The notes below the pieces were generated by a model, which made no database searches, was not told the DNA's origin, and saw only the letters and a program-made list of their open reading frames with translations. This document shows positions 13,839 through 26,700 of a stretch of DNA of 64,000 nucleotides, piece by piece. The stretch is from Rhexocercosporidium sp. MPI-PUGE-AT-0058. Lineage: Eukaryota > Ascomycota > Leotiomycetes > Helotiales. The DNA is taken from positions 1,860,001 to 1,924,000 of the forward strand of contig JAGTJL010000003.1 in the NCBI GenBank assembly GCA_020746875.1. Direction: 5' to 3'. Each line of letters starts with the position of its first letter. Position 1 is the first letter of the stretch. Position numbers and translations under genes: made by a program.

Positions 13839-14470
13839 TTACAAAAGGCGAGCTTTTAAAATAATATTAATATTAAAGCTTTTAATAATAGCGACGTTCG
13901 AGAGGGTTAAATCGCTTATATTCGGTCTATTAAGGCCGTAAAAAGCACTTTTAAAGATTCGAGTACCGCGGCTTTTAATTGTTAGGCTTAACGTTCCGGC
14001 CTTAATATTATCGTTTATAATAAATTTAATAAAACTTCCGGGGATAAGGAAAGCTTTTGAATTTATTAAATAAGTAGTAGTTCCGTTATCGAGTAAAATG
14101 CTCTTTACAAGCGGATAGTAATTTATATTTATAATAACGTATATTTTCATAATAACGAGAGCTTTGTTAAGAAATTCAGGGCTTATAAGGCAAGCTTGAA
14201 TATTTTTAAAATATTTTGCTTTTATTAAAGCAGTTGGCTTTAAAGCTATAAGAGCTACTAGTGCCTAAGTAGAAAAGGAATTACCGGAAGGCGGTCCAGA
14301 AGCTAATTGCGTTATTAATAATATATTCTTATTAAGTTTAATAATTTCTCGGCGGAGGTTAAGGAAATCGCTTTTTAGTCGGAGTCGAGTCTTCTTAATT
14401 TCCTTTATTAATAATAGGTTCCTGAAGTTGCTCGCCGTCGAGCCGTTGTAGTAATACCGAAGTTTATAAC
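13839..14470 (-). pseudogene. Copia gag zinc knuckle plus protease fragment
   Basis: The open frame 13839–14150 reads as a Copia-type aspartic protease. It has LLDNGTTTYLINSKAF, where the active-site D-S/T-G-A is replaced by D-N-G-T, then PGSF, and ends NINIILKARLL, like the end of fungal Copia protease domains. Just upstream on the same strand (about 14,400–14,470) a C-Y-K-L-R-Y-Y-Y-N-G pattern looks like a degraded zinc knuckle. It lies outside the 6200–13553 LTR element and is a different family, so the block contains at least two unrelated Copia-type lineages besides the pol relic at 0.5–3.8 kb. Confidence 0.6.
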
Positions 14471-17400
14471 AATTAATAGCTTTATAATAATAAAAGTAAT
14501 ACTTATATAAGCAAGTATTTACTCACGTGTTTAGCGATTAGTTTTATTAAACCGACGGAGTTACGGGAGTATTTAATCTTTCTTTAAAAGTAATATATAA
14601 GCTTATTATTTTTTATTATTTAAAAGCTATAAGTAATTCTTTATTAAAAATAAATAATTAATTAATATAATTAAGTAAAAAGTATTAGTTTATTACCTTA
14701 AGAGTATTATCTCTTAGTAATTTAAAGTATTATTCGCGCGCTTATTTTAATGCGAGCTTTTCTTATACTGCTTTAATAAAGTCAAGTACTACTAGCGGTC
14801 TTTTAACGTCCGGTAAGTCGTATAAGAGAGTATCTTAATAAGCTATTCTTTATTTTTAAAGCTACTTTTTAAAATTAACTCGCGTTACTTTAATAATAGC
14901 GAGCTTTTTCTTATAAGTAAATTATATTAACGTGCGAACATTTATTTTCGAAAGGGCGTAATTTTTTTTAAGAATTTAAAGGAGTAATTAAAGAGTTTAT
15001 AACTTTAATTAAAGGTCTTCGTTTATTATCTTGGTTAACTACTTCTTTTTTATACGAGCTTACTTATTCTCGTATTCCCTAATTATTTCTTAATAAATAA
15101 AAGGATTAACTGTCTTTTAAATCTATTTATAAGCTGCTTTATAAGCTCGAGCCTTTTCCGTCTATTATGCGAGCTTTCTTATGTATTCCTTTATAAAAAT
15201 AGTATATATTAAAGCTATATTCTTAATTATAACTTTTGCTAATAGTAATGCGCTCGACTTAAGGCTTTTCTTTATAGGGTCGCGAGTATCTTTATCTTAC
15301 TTCGCTTAAGCTTAGAAGTTGTGTTTAATAGTTTCTTTATTTTATTATATTTTTAAATTATTTAGTAATAAGGGTTTCGGTTCGGCGTCGAGAAAGTTAA
15401 GAGTAATTAATAATATAAGATTTATTAAATTTTATATTTTATAAAAAATATAAAAGGATTTAAACGCTTAATACTAAGGAGTTTAAGTGCGCTTGTCGTA
15501 ATTAAGAGGAGTTCGATTATTTAAAGAAGAGGTTGAAGTTGAGTTTATTATAGCGAAGGAGTTGCTTTCGTAAGCTCTAAGTATTCGATGGAGGAAGGAC
15601 TAAAGAGTCCAGTTGCTCGGCTTTTATACTTATTTAAAGTGGAATAAAAGGATTAATAGAAAACAGCGGTGTAAATTATATTCTATAGTAAAGTGGAAAA
15701 TTCTGTAACGTATAATAGATGCTCTTTACTTATAAACTTACTTTATAAGCTTTATTTAAATTAATAGCGTATAAAAGGAAAAATATTAATTTAATAGCTT
15801 TATTAACGGGGCTTATAATTGTAATATAAAAGTAGATTAAAGCACTGTGAGTAGTTATAATTGAATTAAAATGATTAATTATTCTTTTAAAAGCTTTAAG
15901 AATTAGGAGAAGACAGTTGTTCTCTTAAAGGCGGTCTATAATAGCAGAACCTAATTAGGTCACGCGAAGTGCTAAAAGAGCGGCTGCCCGTGCCTATACG
16001 ACATAAAGTAAACAAATAACTTAATTATTCTTTAATACTCCGTAATCCATATTAATCTTTACGTATTACTCCAGAAAATCCGAGATATTTACTCTTGAAA
16101 AGAGAGGCATACCTACTGACTCGAGGAAGGGCATAATCCTTTAAAAGAAGTAATTAATGTCGCTAATAGTCATATTTCGTAAGTTCCTTTCAGTTCTTAA
16201 TATAATTTCTAAGTTTTCGAGATTTAAGTCCAAAGGTTTTATAAAATTACGAATTAAAGTATTTAACGAGTCTAAAGAAAATAAAAGTAATCGAATTTAA
16301 AAGGTTTTTAACTTTACTTTAATGTTTAATTTAATTCAATCGGAATTCAGGAACTTAAGAAATTCCGTAAATAATAAAAATATATATTAATTGTTTTTAT
16401 TATTAAATACTAATAATATTCGTAGGTTTTTATTCTTTATTAACTTTTAATTTCGGCTTACTAGTTTTAATCCAATAGATTTACTAATCCCTCGATTAAT
16501 TTTAATTAACGTATATTTAATTTATTTTAATAAAATATTATAAATTAAAATCAATATTAATAAAAACCTTAAAACTAAGAGTTCGGATTACTTAACGATT
16601 TTAATTTAAATTAAAGCTTACTTTTCATATTCCGAACTATTAAAAGACGCTTTAGTTTAAAACATAAGGCTAATAATATTTCTCTTAATTCTCTTATTTA
16701 TAATTTATAATTTCCGGCGTTTTCTTAAGAAATTAAATTCGACCGTTTAAGTTTTATTAACGAGTTATTAAAATAAACTGTCTTAATTTAAATTTAAATT
16801 TTATATTATCGTTAATCGTCAAGTCTTTTTAAAGGGAAAAAAGGGGCGCTTAATCTAAGGAGCAAAAAATTATAAATTTCTAGTTTTAATAAATAATCTT
16901 AACTACGAATCGAAATGCTTTTGTATAAGTCGTATAAAGACGAATTCATACGATTTTCTCCTTACGTCAGTCATTAATATAAAGGCTATAATAAATAAAG
17001 AACGTAATACGGCGTAAGGCATTAAGCAAAGAGCCTAATAACTCTAAGGGGTTAAGATTTAAGGTAGAAAAGTATTCAATTCTTTTAATTTTATATAAAG
17101 AAAAGGCCTCTTATACGAACCTTTAAAGGTTATATGCTTAATTCCTTAAATAACGCCTTAGGCATCATTTCCTAACTAGAATCGTCACTTTACAATATAT
17201 TATTACAATATATTAGGCTATAGTAACCTCTTAAAGGACTTAAATAATTATATTAATATTATTTGACACTTTAGTTAAGCGTTTAATCTCTTATTTAAAT
17301 ACGCTGGAATTATTGCCGCTGAAATAAGATTAAGACTTCTGTCTCCTTCGTTTTTCTGTTCGAGCGCTGGGTAGGCTTCTTATTAGTAGTATATTATATA

Positions 17401-20400
17401 TACTTGAGGGCTTCCTTAATATTATTTATTATCTTTCCGAGCCAAACAATTATATAATATGTTTTGCTGTAAATTACTATTATAAGCCGAACCTATTGAC
17501 CTTACTCTTCCGAATCTCTTTAGTTAATATAAATTATATCTACTTATACGATTCGTGCTAAAGAGCGATCTCGAAGACGCAATAGCGCTACGTAAAGGTT
17601 TGTAATAATATTTAATTCTTGTCCTTTGATAAAAATAAATAAGGCTTTTCCTCTCCGCCTTATATATAAGATAGAGCTTCGTATTAATGGGTACTTTGAC
17701 GCGTATCTTATAGAGAGTACTCGAAGAGTTCGCATTGTAATTTAATCTTTTTTTAGCTCTCGTTTTCACCTAGTATTAACCGGAGTAGGCGAATATTATT
17801 AGCGCCTTAGGGAAGTAGAGAATAATAATACTAGGATATAATAAAAAGAGCTCGCATATAAAAATAAATAAACGTATATTTTAACAAGCGTAGCTTTCTT
17901 GTGTAGTCAAGTGCACGACTTCTAGCTGCTGCTGGCAATATAGTAAGGTTAATCGTGAGTTGTAATATTGCAGCCTAATATATGATTACTTATACATTGC
18001 TTAGTAATAATTTCGACTAAAGGCGGGGCAATACGCTAGACTCAGTACGGCATAGTTTTATGATTTCACTTTTAAAAGCAAGGTTACGACCGAGAAATAG
18101 CGCCCTCGAGGGGGAAGCCGGTTTTGCAAGCGATTGTATTTGTGACGGGGTATAAATAATAATATCTAGGCTATAGCGCTTAACTCAGCTCGGTAAGTAG
18201 TACTTTGAGTTGCCTAAGACATTAGAAGGGAATCTGATTTCCCAAGCGAGTATATGTTATATAAGATATTTAGAATACTTTTAATAAAATTATAAGTATA
18301 ATAACTTATATATTCTTAAAAGATATAAAATATAAGCTTGCCCTTCTTTCTTAAGAAAACTATTTATTTTTATACTTTTAAGTTATATACCGACTTAGTA
18401 TTATTAACTAATTAATATCGGCTTTCTAGAGCCTCTCGCTTAATTTATATTATTCTTAGGGTTGCTGAATTGCAGTTGCTCCCCCTTAGGTATTCCTTAA
18501 GCCTTAAGTAAGGCTTGTATTATAATTTGGCTGCGCTACTATTTTAGCTAGTGCCTAATACTTAAGAGAACTCTAGTATGAGTGAATATGCTTAAGCTCT
18601 ATTTTAGTCTAGATAAGTTCGTAATATTAGCAATATAAAGAAGCATAAAATGTATTAAAAGTGCTTTCTTTAAAATCTGAGGAGAATAATTAGTCCGGTT
18701 TAATTTATTATTAATAAGTGAATATCGTACCGTACTTCTTTATAATATTACGATCGATTATCTAAAGTACTCATCCCTAATTGTCACAGCTTATAAGTAA
18801 ATACCAAAACATATATTAATTATTATATATATAATAGTTTTTATCGTAGTCATATTCAATACAATAATAGTTTTGGCAAAATAAAATATAAGGCAAATAA
18901 TACGCTTCTAGACCTAATAACGGTAAGCTTTAAAATATAATATATTAATAATGACTTACAAAGACCGAAGGATTTAAAATCTAAAGGTTTAAAACAAGAA
19001 AAGAGAGAGTTTTTATACGCTCAATACATCGTAAAGAAAAGAATATATAAAAAACAGAGTAGCAATTTCATAAGAAATAATAAATAACTTAGGAGTTTTA
19101 TAGAATAAAACTCTTAAACGCTTTTATATATAGTATTCCACGGTTATAAGTACGGTTATAATCTAGGGGGCGACTTCGACTAACCTTAATAACTTAACGT
19201 TAATACTTAGCTCTTTCTTTATTTTATCTCGGGTAAATCTCCGATTTCTTTAATGGTAGAGTATATATATAAAAATATATAAAGTCTATAAGTTACCTTA
19301 TCTTTATTAATCCTTATAAGTAAGTAATGCAAACCAATAAATATAAACTAAATCATAATTATATTTATATAAAATCTTAAAATTAAAGTTCTTGCTATAA
19401 AAGCGAGTGTTAATGTATTAAGCAATCTTAAAATATTAGTAAAAGTAGCTGATTATCTCGCTTCCGAGTCACTTTCCTTAATATAATCTCACTTCTAGGT
19501 CATCTCGCTTAATAAGTTATATCTATTAATATATTCCTTTATAAAGTAATATTAATAAGCCGCTCGGCGATTATAACCGACTTGACGAAATGACCTCGAA
19601 GACAATGCGGCCTGAAAACGTAAGGCTCGCCAGTGCCGCGTCATCTTAGTGAAAAAATATATAAAAAGGAGCTTTTCTTTATATCTTAATTATCTTATTA
19701 TTAATTTTTCTTTAATTAACTTCGGAGTTTTCGTTTTTACTTAAATCATATCTCGATCCGTTTCCGCTTAATAAGGTTCAAGATAATCATCGGCTTAATA
19801 AGTGTAATTCTTATATATTTAGAGGGCATGGCTAATGATATAAGTGGCGAGAGTTGCTAACTCTAAGAAATATATATCGAAGATTATATCGCTCCAGTAA
19901 TATAACTTAGTATTTAATATTACCAAAGGAGCTTTAAAGAAATTAAAGGCTATAGGTAATAATCTCCCGTCTAAGAAGACCGAGGAAATAATAAAATAAG
20001 AACTGGTTTAAGTATATATTACGAAATGTTAAAAGGGTAATATTCCTTTAATAATCTTGTAAAGCATTAAGAGAACTTAAAAATAATAAAAAGTAAGGTA
20101 AAAGATAATAAGGATAAGAAGGAAGTGATAACCGAGCGTAATAGTAATATAAATGACGAGGAACATTATAGGGATAATCCTAAAGAGGATAATTTGGAGC
20201 ACGACTTTAATATAAAGTATTGCAATGTATATAAATACGAGGACGAGTATAAAAATGATGAAGATAATAGTGATTATTACGTCGCGTATTATAGATATGG
20301 GGACGAGGACAATGAAAGTAATAGTAATTATTAAGATGTATATGATAAATATGAGTTAGAAAACGACGATGATGATGAGGAAGGGGAGTATTATGATGTG

Positions 20401-20427
20401 TAATACACATGTATTTATATATAAAAA

Positions 20428-20988
20428 GTGAGCATTAAAGACGTAGCTGCTACTATCGCAGACGTCCCAGATGAATCCGAACAACTTCTCGGTCTCGTTC
20501 CCCTTCTGCAACATGTCCACGTGGATCAATCATACGACGGCATAAACAATATGATTGATTACTGTGTCCCTCCAGGGGAAGCAGTAGGTCTCAAAAAAGT
20601 CCGCCACTCAATCATCAACGTGTGGCGTCCCATCCGCACAATCAAACGCGATCCTCTCGCTCTCTCTGACGCGCGCTCGATCCCAGAAGAGGATCTAGTA
20701 CATGTAACTACCTATCTCGCAAAAGGCAGAACGAATATGACATGGGGTGTCCTCCCTCCTGCTGTCGATGAGAAGACAGGACGACAGGAAAAACATAAGT
20801 GGTATTGGTGCAGTGAGATGACTCCAGATGAGGTCTTCTTGTTTAAGATTCTGGATAGTAAACTTGATGGAAGGGCGAGAAGAGATCCACATTCTGCTTT
20901 TCATATTGAGGGGACGGAGGGCGAGGAGACGAGACAGAGTATTGAGATGAGATGTATGGTTTTTTGGGAGGATGAGCCGAAGGAGTAG
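20428..20988 (+). pseudogene. 5'-truncated CmcJ/AsaB-like oxidoreductase
   Basis: An open frame of about 186 codons ends at a proper stop but has no upstream ATG. The frame is closed by TAA at 20422–20424, and the first in-frame ATG is at 20551, inside conserved sequence. The product carries the signature of the fungal CmcJ/AsaB family (annotated as hydroxylase/desaturase or cephem methoxylase-like): HVHVDQS, INVWRPI, DPLALSDARS, EEDLV, KWYW, TPDEVFLFKILDS, GRARRDPHSAF and SIEMR. Roughly the N-terminal third of the family length is missing. The break coincides with the switch from AT-rich to normal sequence, so repeat insertion or RIP leakage probably destroyed the 5' end. It may once have belonged to the adjacent cluster, but that is inference. 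Confidence 0.75.
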
Positions 20989-21410
20989 AAGGCATCGTGC
21001 GAGGGCCTCGAGGGCCTTTTAATGTAGTCAGATGATATCGTTGCGTTAATGAAGCGAATTTACAACGCGATCGAGTCTTGGAGATGCTGTCCTCGGGGTG
21101 TTCCATCGGATTTTTGATTGTGAAATTCCCCTGATGGAGATTAAGTGGACGGATGAGTGGGGGCGAGTTGCCCGACAAACGGGGAAGCCTAAATGTTAAT
21201 TTCACAACTGGGTCAATGGGTCAATGCCAATTGTTCCAAAAGTGGGATGCTTGATGAGAACCTCACTTGTTTCAATCCCCGAATGTCAATTTTTTGTGAC
21301 ATTGGTATCAATTTGGGTGTTGGGAACAATTGAGTTATTATCTGCCGCTGAAATTACCCCACACCTTGCGATTACCCCACCAAAGAACTTGAATTGAAAC
21401 AACAGAAGCA

Positions 21411-22833
21411 ATGCAAATCGTCTTAAATCTTGTCGACGACGACTACGTCGAAGTCACAACACGTGAACAAGCTCTGGAGGCACGACTGAAAGGCTTAGAG
21501 CTTGGTACTTTAAACCGACTTTCATGTTCCGTTATCTATTGACAGATATGCAGGTCAAGCAGAAAAACCAGTTTTCAAAGCCGAATATCTCGATTTCGTC
21601 TCAGCATATATCGACTCCATCAGTGAAACTCTTCGGCCAGTCAGCTTAAGAATACACGATAACCCAGAATTGAATTACAAGGAGTTCATTGCTCATGAAA
21701 CATTGACAAAATTTATGAAAACGAGGAAAGGATGGAAGGTCACTCCATCCGCTTATGGGATCGAGACTGCATTCATTGCAGTCTTTGACAGTGGGGAGAA
21801 GGGACCAGTCATCAGCTACAATGCTGAGTACGGTGAGATTACACTTCTCAAATTGGATATAGCTAACAAAATAGATGCTCTGACAGGAATTGGCCACGCT
21901 TGTGGGCACAACTTGATAGCTATCTCATCCGTAGCCGCTGCACTTGCATCAGCAGAGGCAATGATCAAGTTCTCCATCCCTGGGAAAGTTGTTCTCTTCG
22001 GCACACCAGCTGAGGAAGGCGGCGGTGGAAAAATCGAACTACTCGACGCTGGAGCCTACTCTGACCACAAAGTCGACATCAACCTTATTTCGCATCCTGG
22101 AAAAGTGCAAGATTCTGCTCTAGTCAGAACAAACGCGTATCTCAATCTGAAAATGGAGTACTTTGGCAAAGAAGCTCATGCAGCGGCAGCACCTTGGGAA
22201 GGAATCAATGCTCTTGATGCTCTGATCACCGCGTACAATGCTCTCAGTGTTTTGAGACAGCAGACTATGCCTGGCGATATCATCCAAGGACATATTACCA
22301 ACGGAGGAAGTGCACCCAACATCATTCATGCATATACCTCAGGAATCTTTGTCGTTCGTGCACTAAGTAAAAAGCGACTCGCAGTCTTGAAAGAGAAAGT
22401 ATTCAAGTGTTTTCAAGCTGGCGCTGAAGCCACAGGCGCTAAATTGAAGATCACGAAAATGATGGGATACGATGACAATGTCCCAAACAAAGCGATGGGT
22501 AGAGTCTGTCGAGGAGCTATGAACACCCTAGGTAGCAACATTGCAGAAGAAGAAATCGATCTAATTCGAGGTGCAACGCAAGCCAGTACTGACCAAGGCA
22601 ATATCAGCTATGCGATGCCCAGTCTGAGTTTGGATTTCATGATTGAGAGTGAAGATGGTCCTCATAGTCCTGGTTTTGCGGCTTCGGCGAGGACGAGACA
22701 AGCTCATGTTGCAGCTTTGAGAGCTGGAAAAGGTCTTGCGGTGACTGGGTTGGAGGTTTTGTCGGATGAAAAGTTGTTGAAAGCTGCTAAGAAGGAGTTT
22801 GAGGAGATGTTGAAGGAGCACGCGATTGTATGA
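21411..22833 (+). CDS. M20-family amidohydrolase (PM20D2-like)
   Basis: Three exons (21411–21504, 21554–21832, 21875–22833) give a protein of about 443 residues. The second intron, 42 bp, is in frame and could be missed; splicing it restores the family motif EYDAL-TGIGHACGHN. Metal-site features seen are GIGHACGHN, the PAEEGGGGK Glu pair and the HSPGF segment. The dimerisation/lid region (EYFGKEAHAAAAPWEGINALDA) is typical of the peptidase M20 domain 2 / N-acyl-amino-acid hydrolase group. These zinc enzymes cleave amide bonds. No signal peptide is visible, so it is probably cytosolic. It lies about 900 bp upstream of the HR-PKS in the same direction. Whether it works in the polyketide pathway or is simply a neighbour cannot be decided; many fungal clusters include such hydrolases. 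Confidence 0.88.
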
Positions 22834-23173
22834 TAGGAAAGTCAGCTGGCAAATACTACATTGTATGTATATATGAGGTCGATCAGGACGCGGAACATGT
22901 GTTGAATGTAAATTGACCAGGTGACAGACAGAAGAGAAAGGCTTTCTCAACTTCGATGTCTCAACCCAACTACCATACATTGAATCGTCTCTAAAAATCA
23001 ATATGATTAATTTGTAGGGTTGACTGATGAAGAAGACAGCTACAGCTACCTAGGTATGGAGATACCAGGTCATGTGACCCTTATGAGACAATGGATCTTG
23101 TGATAAGCATTTATTCCACTATTTTCATGATCTCTTAATACAAAATTCATCTTCTAGGGTGTATTCACCCTAA

Positions 23174-23190
23174 GTCAATCTTTTATTGAC
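23174..23190. promoter_or_regulatory. Inverted repeat GTCAAT-N5-ATTGAC
   Basis: Perfect 6-bp arms flank a CTTTT spacer, about 540 bp upstream of the HR-PKS start and 340 bp after the hydrolase stop. It could be a dimeric regulator site or a transcript hairpin. Chance occurrence is possible. Confidence 0.35.
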
Positions 23191-23320
23191 TGCTGCAACA
23201 GATCGGTTGCAGTTAGCCACGTGACACAATCGTCATGTTTTGATTCATCTCTGACCTGACTTTCTACTCACATCACCACCTCAACACTTCTTGATGATAC
23301 GCAAACGCCACCAGCAGAAT

Positions 23321-23359
23321 CACCGATTTGCATCACCGATTTGCATCACCGATTTGCAT
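23321..23359 (+). promoter_or_regulatory. Triple 13-bp tandem repeat in the HR-PKS promoter
   Basis: CACCGATTTGCAT occurs three times head to tail without a mismatch, 370–410 bp upstream of the HR-PKS ATG. Perfect repeats in unique, non-RIP sequence at this distance suggest a cluster of binding sites. CCGAT and ATGCAAAT-like cores are visible, but I cannot assign a factor. Confidence 0.5.
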
Positions 23360-23731
23360 CAACCTTCGCACCGTCAAAGCCACGTCGCGATATTTGACGC
23401 CATTAACAAGATGTTCTCGACAATTCCGAACATGCCCGTTTCCCGACCGAGTGCCTTTATCCCAGGAATGTTCCGATTCACGGCGTACCAGCTACGCATC
23501 AGTATCAGCAAAACCCCGGCCAATGAGTAAAGAGCTATTCTTGAACTTGGTCTCCGGAATCCTTCCCGATTATGATGGTATTGGGAATGCAGCGAGCTGC
23601 TGCGGCTGAGCATCAAATTGTGAGTATAGAGGCTAATATTGAGACCTCATATCTATTTGATAGGTATTACCAGTTACGATACACCAAAAATTTGCAGCAC
23701 AATCATTGAGCATCTGTGCTCTCATTTCAAC

Positions 23732-26700
23732 ATGTCGGTCAACGGATTCAGTAATTCTACACCAGACTGTAATGGCCATAGCAAGCTTGTTGAGAATGGA
23801 GTCAACTCACCACATTCAACTATTCACATGCCCGTCAATGGATTCAATGACACTTCCCCTGAGATCAACGGGAACCATCACCAGGCATCCAATGGCCATA
23901 CTCCAGCGGTCTTCCAGAATGGAATCACCCCACCAGAATCCAATGGCCATGGCTCAGAATTCGGCGACGAGACTCAAACTGCCGAACCTATTGCCATTAT
24001 TGGAATGGGTATGAGACTTCCAGGCGGTATCAAGAATTCCGAAGATCTCTGGAACTTTCTTATCAACAAGAAAAGTGCTCGCTGCCGAGTTCCAGAAAAT
24101 CGATACAACGTTGATGCATTCTACGGACCGGGGAAAGCAGGTCATACTGCTACGGAGTACGGGTACTTTTTGGAGGATTTGAACTTGGAGAATCTAGATT
24201 TATCGTTCTGGTCTATGACGAAGAAAGAGGCTGAAGTTTTGGATCCATCGCAACGACTTCTACTTGAGGTTGTCTACGAGTGTTTGGAGAATGCTGGAGC
24301 GAAAGGTTGGCGAGGGCAGAATATCGGATGCTATGTTGGGTCTTTCGGAGAAGACTGGTTAGATATGGACTTGCAAGACGACCAGAATTCGAATATGTAT
24401 CGGATGACAGGATACACTGATTTTGCCGTGTCAAATCGGGTGTCGTATGAGTTCGATTTTAAAGGGCCAAGGTAAGTCGCACGATCCTAGAAGCTGGTAA
24501 ATACTGATATAAATTAGTATGACTGTCAGGACTGCCTGTTCATCGTCCTTGACGGCCCTTCATGAAGCTTGTCTCGGGCTAGCCCGAGGAGAGTGTACCG
24601 CTGCAATTGTCGGTGGAACCAGTGTCATAATGGCTCCACGTATGACTATTGCTTTGACAGATCAAGGTGTTCTCTCTCCAACTGGTACATGTAGGACTTT
24701 TGATGCGGACGCCAACGGCTATGCTAGAGGAGAAGGTGTTTCCGCACTGTATCTGAAGAAGCTGAGCGACGCTATACGGGACGGCGATCCAATCCGCTCG
24801 ATCATCAGATCCACTTGTGTTGGATCAGATGGGAAGACCCCAGGGCTGACAATGCCAAGTACTGAAGGCCAGGAAGCACTGCTACGACGAGGTCAGAAAC
24901 TTGCTGGATTTACGGATTTCTCGCAGACTGCCATGATTGAATGTCATGGTACAGGCACAAAGGTAAGCCTTCACACACCGCAATCATGATCCGGGGCTAA
25001 TTCAAATCCCCAAGGTTGGAGACCCGCTTGAGACCGGAGCAGTTGCCAACGTGTTTGGGAAATCCGGTGGCATCTACATTGGCTCAGTAAGCTTGTCCTC
25101 CTTCATTACATTAAGTGCTTTGATTACTAATCGAGCAGGTCAAACCCAACTTGGGCCATTCAGAGGGCAATTCGGGGCTATCGAGTATCATCAAGATGGT
25201 GCTGGCTCTGGAGAAGAAGACCATTCCTCCAAACATTTATTTTGAAACACCGAATCCAGACAGTCAGTGGTTTCCCTGCTGGTTTTGACCGTACTGACAG
25301 GAGTCCGCAGTTCCGTTCGAGGAAGCAAATCTCATTGTACCTGTGGAAGCAACTCCATGGCCGAAAAATCGGTTGGAAAGAGTGGGGGTCAATTCGTTCG
25401 GAATTGGTGGTGCAAATACTCATGTATGAACTCCCGAACCATGTTTGAATGTCTTTCCCATAAACAGGGACTGATTATCGATTGAATCTAGGTTTTACTG
25501 GAATCTGCAGCCTCTATTGACTTCAGCCCTAGTCCGGCCGCAGAGTCAAACGAGATCGACACACACCTTCTCGTGTTCTCTGCGAAGCATTCGCAAGCTC
25601 TACAAAAGTCGATCGATATTTATCGTGATCAATTTCTCACTAATCCGCACACTCTAGCAGATATCAGCTATACCCTCAGCCAACGCAGAGAATTTCACGA
25701 CTACCGGGCCTTTTGCGTTGCATCAGCTTCCGCACCCCTCGAAATGTCCTCCATACATACGTCCTTCGAGCCCACTAAGCTCATTTACACATTTACGGGG
25801 CAAGGTGCACAGTGGACGCGCATGGGTGTACAACTTATTGAGAAGCACGCCATATTCAAAAGCTCTATACGAAGCTTAGATTCTTTCCTGAGATCTCTGC
25901 CGGACCCTCCTAGCTGGTCTTTGGAAGGTATTTGGGGCGATTAATTTTCGATCCTCCCGCGCTAACTTCACTAGATGAAATTCTGGCACCAAAGTTTCAG
26001 AGCCGACTTGCTGAAGCCGAGTTTTCCCAACCTTGCTGCACTGCATTGCAAATCGCGCTAGTGGATTTACTCTCTAGTTGGAATATCAAGCCTTCCGCTG
26101 TCATTGGTCATTCTTCTGGGGAAATGGCTGGCGCTTATGCTTCAGGGGCAATTACCGCAAATGAGGCCATCATGATAGCGTATTACAGAGGCATCAGCAC
26201 GAAAGGTCTTCAAAATCTCCATTGGGGAGGCATGGCGGCGATTGGACTCGGACACTCGGAGGTTCAACCCTTCTTAAGGTCTGGTGTCACTATTGGATGT
26301 GATAACAGCCCTGGTAGTGTCACTTTGACTGGAGATGTCGATGTGCTTGAGCAAGTCATGAAAGACATTCAACAGTCCTTTCCAGACGTTCTTGTCCGAT
26401 CGCTCCGAGTTGAGTGTGCTTACCATTCATGTATGATCCCAGTTAGATCTTCACGAATGCTTCGAGTGCTGACTGCTTGCAGACCACATGTCTTCTGTCT
26501 CAGATACGTATGCAGCTAAACTAGCCAAAAGAATCCACGCCAAAACCCCGCAGATACCATTCTTCTCTTCCGTCACTGGTGACCTCTTAGAAGGGGAGGC
26601 TGCACTCTCATCTTCGTATTGGGTTAAGAATCTGGTATCGCCAGTACTGTTCCGCAGTGCAGTTGAGATAGCCTCGACGAAAATGACTTCGCCAAAGACT

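Larger units (their letters stand above)
1..20420. repeat. AT-rich, RIP-like, gene-poor block
   Basis: The stretch is overwhelmingly A+T with very frequent TpA. All six frames are full of stops except for short chance frames. Recognisable protein similarity is limited to decayed retrotransposon pieces, listed separately. The pattern of transitions between repeat copies (C/T and G/A only) is what RIP leaves in ascomycete repeats. I see no intact host gene. Parts with nothing recognisable beyond AT-rich decayed sequence include about 4,150–6,190, 14,480–17,500 and 17,800–20,420. An acidic 69-residue frame at 20125–20334 is most likely chance. Confidence 0.85.

Noticed and set aside
17524..17769. 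81-codon and overlapping 63-codon minus-strand frames
   Set aside because: They overlap in different frames, are rich in Arg, Lys, Tyr and Ser from composition, and show no recognisable motif.
20125..20334. Acidic 69-codon open frame
   Set aside because: It lies in RIP-eroded AT-rich sequence, has extreme Asp/Glu/Asn/Tyr bias and no domain, and its antisense frame is equally open.
21433..21450. TCG/CGA-rich string as an AflR site
   Set aside because: The spacing does not match TCG-N5-CGA, and the string lies in the coding sequence of the hydrolase.
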